A stretch of 64,000 nt of DNA, taken from Staphylotrichum longicolle (taxonomy: Eukaryota; Ascomycota; Sordariomycetes; Sordariales; Chaetomiaceae). A program made the translations under genes and the position numbers. The stretch spans positions 248,001-312,000 of the forward strand of contig JAHCVI010000003.1 of NCBI GenBank assembly GCA_019096155.1. Reading direction: 5' to 3'. The notes under the pieces are model-generated. The model did no database searches and was not told the origin of the DNA. It saw only the letters and a list, made by a program, of their open reading frames with translations. Shown in pieces: positions 56,424 through 64,000 of this stretch. Within the stretch, counting starts at the first letter, position 1, and every line of letters starts with the position of its first letter.

Positions 56424-59400
56424 GGCGAGGTCCTCCTCCTCCCCGTCGGAAGGGGAGACCCTGCGGGTGTATGCCGTCCTGGACTGCGGGTGCGTGCTTC
56501 GCTAGGCGGGCATGCACCTAACGCGAGCACGCTGGTCGGCGGGGTGTGGTCGGGCCCTGGTATGCGGGAGAGGGTAGATCGCCGCGGGTTTCAGAGGAGG
56601 GCGTTAAGAGGGCGTTGTTTGATGCGCGTGGCGATGGGGGATTGGGCGTCGACTTCGGGCTTCAAAACACGGAACGAGTCGACAGCAAATAGGCCAGCCA
56701 ATCAATCCAGTCGTAAATGCAACGCACCCGTTGAGGAGCGAAGTTCGAGTCGGTACGATTCCGGGCTGGACGAGGTTTTCTGCGCTCTGTTGACGCGGTG
56801 CGGAGGTGCGATACGGACGGTGGTGTGAGGTTGCTGGTGAGGTCGGGAGACTTTCTTTCTGCTCGCCGGCAACTCCCTGTGGGCACTCCCCAAGTGGCTT
56901 TCGGCGTCCGCTGCTTGTCGTGTGGGATTGGAGCGGCCCAGGGTAAGCTAGCGCCGACTAGCGGGTTTGATCCGCAGCTAAGACCGGGGGAAGATGCCGC
57001 GTGTTTTTCGAGCGGGCAGGGGGTGCCTGTCTTTTTCTTTCTCAAGGTCCTTTTGACTTTTGGGTGCGCAACAAAACACTCGAGAACCGTGGGCGCCTGC
57101 AAAGACGATGGACCACATTCAACCGCAACCAGACGGGCAAGTCGCCGGTTTTGGCGATTTGAGAGGAGGAGGAGGGCCGCGCAGCAAACAACCGGCAGCT
57201 CCGCATATACATAGTGCTAATGTCGCAGACAGCCCAAAAAAGCCGCGCTTCCGCTGGCAATGGCATCTCGCAGCCTCCGCTCCAGGCTTGGTGCTGCACC
57301 TCTGCTGCATGCCGATCACGACGGTATAAGAATCCGCATTTACGAGCCCCCTGTCCCGCCGCTTTCCCGTCAACTGCTGCGGGGGTTCCAACTGCCAGCG
57401 ATTCAATTCTCTTGCAGTGTTCCGCGCAAGTCTCGAACCTCGAGGGAACACCGTTCTGTTCGTCCCCGGACTCCCCGACCGTCCACGGGGACTGTCCGTT
57501 GGCTGCTGGATTGTACAAATACAGATACAGACTAATTTTAACCTCCTGCAAAGAAATCCCAGAATGTGCGACAGCAGGGCCAGCTCGGCCAAAGGCGGTC
57601 TGCACGATAAACACCAAGGCGGGGAGGGGGCCAACCTCATGTCGGCTGCAGGCGGCCGGAGGAAGAGGGGTGGTGGTCGTCTGCAAGCTGCGATTGCGGG
57701 AATTGGGCGCCTCGATCCGGCGTGTCATCCGCCCGCGGTCGAGGCCGTCGCGGCCGTCGCGGCCGTCTGTCTCAGTCCGGGCCGTGTGTGGTCTTGACTT
57801 GACAAGAGGACTTCTTCACCGCACCACGCAGGATGGCCTCGGACATGGCCGTTGATGATGACAAAGACGCCAGTTGCCGCTATCCAGCTGACGTCTACAC
57901 ACTCAAAACTGCCGGCTGATGGCACGTTACAGAATGCGCATGTAAATGAGGACGTGACCACTTTGGAGGAGAATGTCACAGCCGGCGGCGTGAATGGCCT
58001 CGCAGCAACTGTTCGTGTGTGTGTGATCAAGGATTAAGAAGATGGGCGCCTGGGGATGGACTTACTTGGTCGTGGCCGTTCCGAGGAGGCTCGGTCCGCA
58101 TGCGGCCACGACGCGATCCGGATCTCCGCGCGGCGCTGCGGCATGGCACGCCCCTCGTCGTCTTCCAACGCCTCCCTTAGTTACGCCCTCCGTGACACTG
58201 ATCGCTGCAACGCCCGGGTCGCATAGCCGCGGTGTAACCAGGAGCCAGATTGGCCCCGAACGCTGCTCGAACGGCGATTTGACAGAATACGATTGCAACG
58301 TCGTCTCGTCTTGCAACAGCGGCCGTTGGCAGAACATTGCATGCCCTGCCCCTGCAACAGCGCTCGACGATGTCCTTATTTGCCAAGCCGGGTCACAGGA
58401 GAGCCCCAACATGCGAGGTTGCAACCAGGTCAAAGCTGTCTCAAAACCTGCCGGCAGTGAGGGCGGACAGTCTTGTTGCAGACCTCGGGCTCCATCGAAG
58501 GCCACTTGGCTCCGGCTCCGTCCGCCGCTATCGACGGGTTATGTGCCCGAGCAACCGAAAGAGCGAAAGAGGGAGGCCAATTCCCGCTGGAGAAGCTCTC
58601 GGCAACCAGCATCGCCAAGCTCCACGGCAGCCGTACCACGCTTGGCGAGCTGCCCTTGCCGCGAGGTGCAGGATCTCGCCCCGACGTCGCCTGATGTTCG
58701 GCCGTTTGCATCTGAAAACGGTAGCCACATCGTCGTTCGCTCGGAGGCGGGCTGCAAAGACCTCACTCACATGTTGGGGGCGCAACCGCACGTGCGATGC
58801 TGGCGGTTTGAAAGGTGTGGTTACGCTCGGCCAGGGCCGTCACCACACCCTCTTGACCCTCCAGAAGCAGCATTTCCCGCTGCCGGATTGGTGAGAGGCA
58901 GCTCTCGTCTCGCGCGGCGTGTTCTTGGCTGAGATGTTGGGCATGAGAAAGCCACTTCTTCATTTTGTCTGCAGGGGCGCCCTTGCATTGAAACAGCCTC
59001 ATCGACGGCTCACCCCGCTCACTGCTGAGGTCAGGTCGATGATCAACTCCAGCTGCCAGTCGGCGGGAATAATGTCTGTTGGCTCCTTGGCCCGATCTTG
59101 CTGGCATTGGCCTCCATCTTGCTACCAACCATCAAGACACGCACCAGCCAACCACGTCTAAATTCGCCCGATCTGGCAAGCGTCGCACGGGAAGGATGGA
59201 CGAACAGAGTGGCAGAGTGGCAGGAAACATGGAAGCTGCAGTTCGAAAATCCCCATCCGTCCTCGATCCATCCACCGCATCAGCATGACACCGCAAAATG
59301 GAAAACACACCAACCTCGGGACAGAGTCAGCAAAGTGATGAAACCGAGCAACGGACGGCCAAAGCCAAGTCACACAGCACCCGTCACGCTCCTCCGCGAC

Positions 59401-60790
59401 GGCGCTGCACGGCGCTGCACTGCACCGCACCCGCACCCGCACCGGGCCTGCAACCCCCAATTATAGCACACCCGACGCAACCCCAGATTTCATCCATAGT
59501 GAAACCCGTCTCTTGCACGCCGCCGCCCGCCGGCAATCGTTGACGAGATTGGGAACTTCACAGATTGCCGCGGACGATGCTCCGTCGGTGCAGCAGGTGA
59601 GATCTGCCCGCTTCTTGGCAGCAGCAGCATCAGAAGCAGCATCAGAAGCAGCAATGCCCAACAGCGGGCCAACCGCCGACAACCTGCATGGACCGAGTCC
59701 CCTCGGAGGAAATGACGAACTTCTCTGTGATGGCCGATCAGAAACCCGCATATGGCCCGTGCCCCCTCATCTCTCATCTGAAATGCCGCACACACCCTCT
59801 CTTTAACTTCTGGAGGGTTCAGTCCTGGCGAGGCGGCCCAGGGAAAGCACGTCTTCTGCCCTGCTCCCGCAACGGGAAGGAGTCAAGACGCGGGAGAGAC
59901 CCCTGGCCTGAACACGAAGTTCACCCGCCTCATGCCCCACGCGCTCCACGTGCGACGCCTGTCACCAGAGAAAGGATTCTAACACTCCAGGCAGACGAGA
60001 TTTGATGGGCCCCCCCACCCATCCACCCGCACGCACTCTCTTCTTCGCTGCTGTTGTACAACCTCAATGCCATATTAGTCGGCGACCTTGCCCAATGTTG
60101 GACACCGGGCCCCTCGCTCGTTTGACCGGCGACGCGCTCGACCGTTGCGTCCACAGTCAGCACGTCATGGGGCATGGCATGGCATGGCATGGCATGTTCG
60201 TCCGCGGTCCGCTTTGTCAAGTCTGATTCAGAGAGAATTGTACGACGACAGCGCGCAGGGTGTTTGCAAACGTCCGACGACTGACCAGCTGACCTGATGT
60301 AGTGTTTGGTGATCGGGGCCTCGGCTTGTTGCTGTTGGATCTTGGAAGAGGAGCAGAAAAAACCACACCAACCAGAAAAAGTTCTCTGCATTGCTATCTG
60401 CACGCCCGTTCAAAAAGGTCAAACTCAGGTCTTGGCATCCCCGCGGCAACAGGGTCACGATCCCGGGTGGACGCCTCGTCAGTCAGCCACCCAGACACGG
60501 GGGCGGCTGCCATGTGCCCGTCTCAATGTGTCCCTTGTTTTGCATCATCCCGCGAAGGAGGACAAATCTGCGATGGTTAACAACAGATCATTTCTCATGA
60601 GAGAGGACAGCTCTATACAGGCCACACGAAAATGGAGAAAGCGGCTGGTCAATCTCAATCTCGACGGCTGGGCAGACGAGACTCCACCATCCTCCCGATT
60701 GGCCCGGAGCTGCTTCCGCCGCTTTCCTCGTTCTGCGGGCAGGCGGTTTCCCCGCAACAAATGGCGGTCAGGCTGGTGACATGAGATGAG
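56424..60790. other. Longest gene-free interval, 4.4 kb
   Basis: Between the unknown gene's start and the TBCD stop. Many short open frames exist on both strands but none shows a domain, consistent codon use or usable splice sites. A GGCAT pentamer repeat lies at 60171-60195. Composition is more mixed than in the coding regions. It could hold noncoding RNA or lineage-specific small genes I cannot support. Confidence 0.45.
60171..60195. repeat. GGCAT pentanucleotide repeat, five copies
   Basis: Five exact tandem copies in the gene-free interval. A shorter run of the same unit occurs near 25363-25377. Confidence 0.9.
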
Positions 60791-63700
60791 TTACGCCAGC
60801 CCGAGAGCGCCCACAACGGTCTTGACCTTTGCCTTTTCCGCTCTCCCCCAGTCGACGCCCTTGAGCGCCTGGGCCGCGGGATCGTCGTGCAAAAGACCCC
60901 ATAGCTCGTCCACGACCATGCTCTTGACGCGCGGCCAGGGGTGGAACATGAGGGCGCCGAGCCGGGCGCGGGCCTCCCGGATGCCGTCGTGAGTCTTGCG
61001 GGGATCACTGCCGCTCCCGGCAGGCGGGGCAGGGCTAGCGTGCCGGCCAAGCTCCGCGATGGCTCCGTACACTTTGATGCACGCCTCGATCTTGCGGACG
61101 TTGCCCGTCTTGTAGCACGCCTTCTGCGCCTGCAGACACAGATTCTTGTAGTCCACGGCGCCGCACCGGGCAAAGATGCCGACGTGGAAGAGGAAGGCCA
61201 CCACCTCGAGCGTCGGGACGAGTACCCGGTCCGTTCCCTGCCACGCCTTCAGGTTGCGCGCGAGCGCGGTGCACACGGCATCCGTGTTGGCGGGAGACCG
61301 TTCGCAAAACTCACAGAGCGCGGCGCGCGCGATCCAGCGTTCCTCGTGTGGCAGAGGAGACGTAGCCGGCCATCAGGGCATCCATCCACGCCCCGGGTCG
61401 CCCTTGACCTCGGACACGGCCGTGTGCAGCCAGTCCTGGTGGAGCAGGTCCAACAGGAACGTGAAGTACGACTTGGACGAGAAGGTCGACGCAACGCGGC
61501 CGCTGGTCTTGTCAGTGAAGTGATACAAACCCACTCACCTCTCCCGTAAGACGACAGCGAGCGCCGCCTGCGCTTCGGCCCTGACCCTGTCCAGCTTCTC
61601 GGCCGCCAGCCGCAGGATGCGCAGAAACAGCCCCGAAACAAGCGGCAGCTCGCCCTCGGCGTCCCCGCCCAGCCTTTTCCACAGCGACTTGGTCGCCCGG
61701 ATCGCCTCGAACCGGACGATCGAGCCCACATCGCCGCGGGCATTCGTAGTGTAGTCGTCCAGACCCTCGGTCACGAGCTCGAGAAACACGCCCGTGTTCT
61801 GCTGGAGCAGCTCGCTGCCCGTCAGGCTCTGGAGGATGCACGCCCGCGTGTCCGGCGCCGCGTCCGTCCGCCACCGCTCCGTGATGGCGTCGCAGATCAG
61901 CGTCCTGTCCTCCTCGAGCGCCAGCGTCGACGCGAGCGGGTACACGGCGGCCAGCGCCGAGAAGTGGCCGCTCGTGGTGCGCGTCTTGGAGGACTGGCGC
62001 GCCCGCGCCGCGTCGGCCCATCCGCGGATGGCCTCGTCGCGTTCCGCGCTGCCGCTAAAGATCATGAGCACGACGGCGGCCTCGGACGCGGCGGCGATGA
62101 TCTCGAGGTCGGGCCAGACGAGCCACTTTTGCAGGTTGGACCGGACGAGAGAGACAAAAGTGCTGAGCTGTTCGGTTCTGGCGTGGACTGATTCCACCAG
62201 CTGCGCCAGCTCCGCGCCGCTCTTGGACATCAGTGCGTGCCCGGGCAGGAGGGTGCTGCTGGCCGATGTAGATGCCTGGAGGATGGGGAACGAGGAGATG
62301 ATCAGCCGGCTGGCCGCCTCGGCGATGAGTTCCGGTTTGCGGTAGGTCTTGGTGTCGCAATCCTTGAGTATCTCGAGTAGAGCACCTATCGAAAGCCGAG
62401 CAAGCTCGGCGACCGTGTCCCTCTGCGTGACGGCAGCAGGCAGAGCATCGAGAACAGCCGCAAGGCTGAAAAAGAGTCCGTGTCTCTCCTCGACCTGCCG
62501 GGCCTCCAGTAGCTTGATGCGGTCCAGAACGAGGGACACAGATTGCGTTAACCTGTGCACTGGAATCGACCCCGTAGATGCTAGTTCCGCCGTGATCATG
62601 CCGTACGAGTTGCCCGCAGCCCGCCTCGCCGCCGCATCGGCATCACCGACACCTCTCCAGCCCAGCAGCGCCTCCAAGATCGCCTCGCCATACTGGCCCG
62701 AGAGCTTGGTCACGCCCAGGGCGACGTCCTGGAGCGCTCTGGACCGCAGAGCGACGGCGTGGTAGTCGACCGTCTGCACGACCCAGATTCCCTTTTCGAC
62801 GGTGTCGGGGTGGCGGCCTATGAGCTCCTGTAGCGCAGCCGAAGACCCGCGCCTGATGTTGCCGGACGTGTCCAGACAGGCGGCCACGACGAGCTCGGTG
62901 GCGATGATTTGTAGAATCGAACACCCGGAGCGGGTCTCTGTAACGAGCGACGCGGCGGGCACCGCCAGCAGCTCTGCCGTCGTGTACCGCCGGGCCAGCG
63001 CCCAGATGCCAAAGCACGCGGCGTCCCTGACGTTGGCTCCCGTAGAGCTCCCCGACGTGTTGCGCCGTTCATAAGAGAGCCCCATCAGCAATGCGTGTAC
63101 AATGTCGGCGAGATTCTCCGCCGGGGGCGATCTGCGATACAGCAGATGGGACAGGGTCAACATCAGGCCGTGCCACTCGAGAGGGTCGACCATGCTCAGG
63201 TCCTTCTTGAGCGGCGCTGCCGAGTCCCTGGGATTCTTGACACGCAGCACGTTCCGGTTCAGAGACTCGAGCACGGCCTCGACGACCTGCGATGCCATGT
63301 CTGCGTCCAGCTTGAGCGTGATGATGCTGAGGGCCTTGCTGGCTGCGAACCGGACCGGCGTGTCGTTGTCCGCCAGACACTCGAGCAGAAACCCGATGGT
63401 CGTCTCGACAACCTCGACGCCCGCCATCTCCTCGGGCTTTCTCAGGACCAAGACGGCCACGGCCCGGATGACCTTGATCATGGTCTTGCGGGCCAACGCA
63501 GACGACATCAACCCGGTCGTGTCCCCGTCCGTCGCAATCCCATGCACCGTCTGAAAGATGGTCGTCAGATACCGGTCCATATCCGACGTATCCGCCGACG
63601 ACGTCAAGATCCCGGCCAGAAACGACAGCACCCCAATGTAATGATACGGCGTCCTCTCGGCTCCCCCCGCCGGCGCGAGCGCCGCCAGCGCCCACCCCAC

Positions 63701-64000
63701 CAGCGCATCCAGCACCCCGAGCGCCTGCATATCCCTCCGCATCGCGATCCTCACCAGCAGCGCCCGCGACGCATCCCTCTCCTTCCCCGGTGACGCCAGG
63801 TACTTGACCGCCACCGGCAAGACCCTCGTCGCAATACTGGGCAACCCCGCAGGCCACACCAGCCCCTCCACACGCACCACCACCCCCTTTTCCCCGTCGC
63901 CGTCGTCGTCGTCGCCATCCTCTCCCTCCTCTCCCACCTCCGCCGACGACATGGTCGCGAGATCAAACGGCGCCAGCATCAGATGCGACAGCCACAGCAG
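60791..64000 (-). CDS. TBCD: Tubulin-folding cofactor D, C-terminal part (partial; runs off the right edge)
   Basis: The frame is open from 61539 to the window edge, so the N-terminus lies beyond 64000. About 1060 of the usual ~1200 residues are present. HEAT-repeat character and segments such as YHYIGVLSFLAGIL, TPVRFAASKALSIITLKLD, EWHGLMLTLSHLLYRR, VRDAACFGIWALARRY and, near the end, RVLVPTLEVVAFLFHVGIF identify TBCD (S. pombe Alp1, yeast Cin1). It captures beta-tubulin and, with cofactors E and C, assembles alpha/beta dimers. An intron of only 36 nt (61503-61538, GTGAGT donor, CTGAC, CCAG) removes an in-frame TGA. A further one-base frame change lies near 61345-61362, before ERWIARAALCEFC; either an indel or a poorly formed intron explains it. 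The C-terminus ends VKTVVGALGLA. Confidence 0.9.

Overview
The window is 64 kb of GC-rich nuclear DNA from a filamentous ascomycete. Short GT-AG introns (mostly 46-75 nt, often with a CTAAC or CTGAC branch site), monocistronic genes on both strands, gene-poor gaps of 1-4 kb and the protein set itself (trifunctional Fox2, Arp9, ECM11-domain protein, fungal GILT, TBCD) point to Pezizomycotina, most likely Sordariomycetes. The species cannot be named from the sequence alone.

Layout. 1-8.9 kb: a MoaB/Mog (MoCF) domain protein (-), glia maturation factor (+), NBP35 (-), an ECM11-domain protein (+) and a Tda10-like kinase (-). 10.4-17.2 kb: peroxisomal trifunctional Fox2 (+) convergent with a SYLF/Ysc84-type protein (-). 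19.8-30.5 kb: an F-box protein (-), an RBR ubiquitin ligase (+), Arp9 (+), an unrecognised small cysteine protein (+) and a YjgF/Rid-family protein (+). 30.8-40.1 kb: a kelch-type single-pass membrane protein (-) and a threonine-rich GPI-anchored surface protein (+), with a 3.9 kb gap between them. 41.4-44.9 kb: a metallo-beta-lactamase-fold persulfide dioxygenase (-) divergent from a YeeE/YedE sulfur transporter (+). 46.6-56.4 kb: an MFS transporter (-), a divergent hexokinase-family protein (-), a GILT-like thiol reductase (+), a DcpS scavenger decapping enzyme (-) and a conserved-looking protein of unknown function (-). 60.8-64 kb: the C-terminal part of tubulin-folding cofactor D (-), which runs off the right edge.

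Most genes are housekeeping and functionally unrelated. The clearest functional pairing is the divergent sulfur pair at 41.4-44.9 kb. Its two protein types, an ETHE1/Blh-type persulfide dioxygenase and a DUF395 YeeE/YedE channel, are also joined in bacterial H2S and persulfide detoxification operons.

Two sequence-level themes recur. First, gene structures include very small exons: an exon whose only coding bases are ATG, one of 12 nt and two of 18 nt. There are also two probable GC-AG introns and a probable 36-nt intron. Second, five otherwise well-conserved genes carry single-base frame breaks, several in C or G runs: the RBR ligase, kelch protein, Thr-rich protein, YeeE and TBCD. These are either assembly indels or real lesions. 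That must be settled before any of the five is called a pseudogene.
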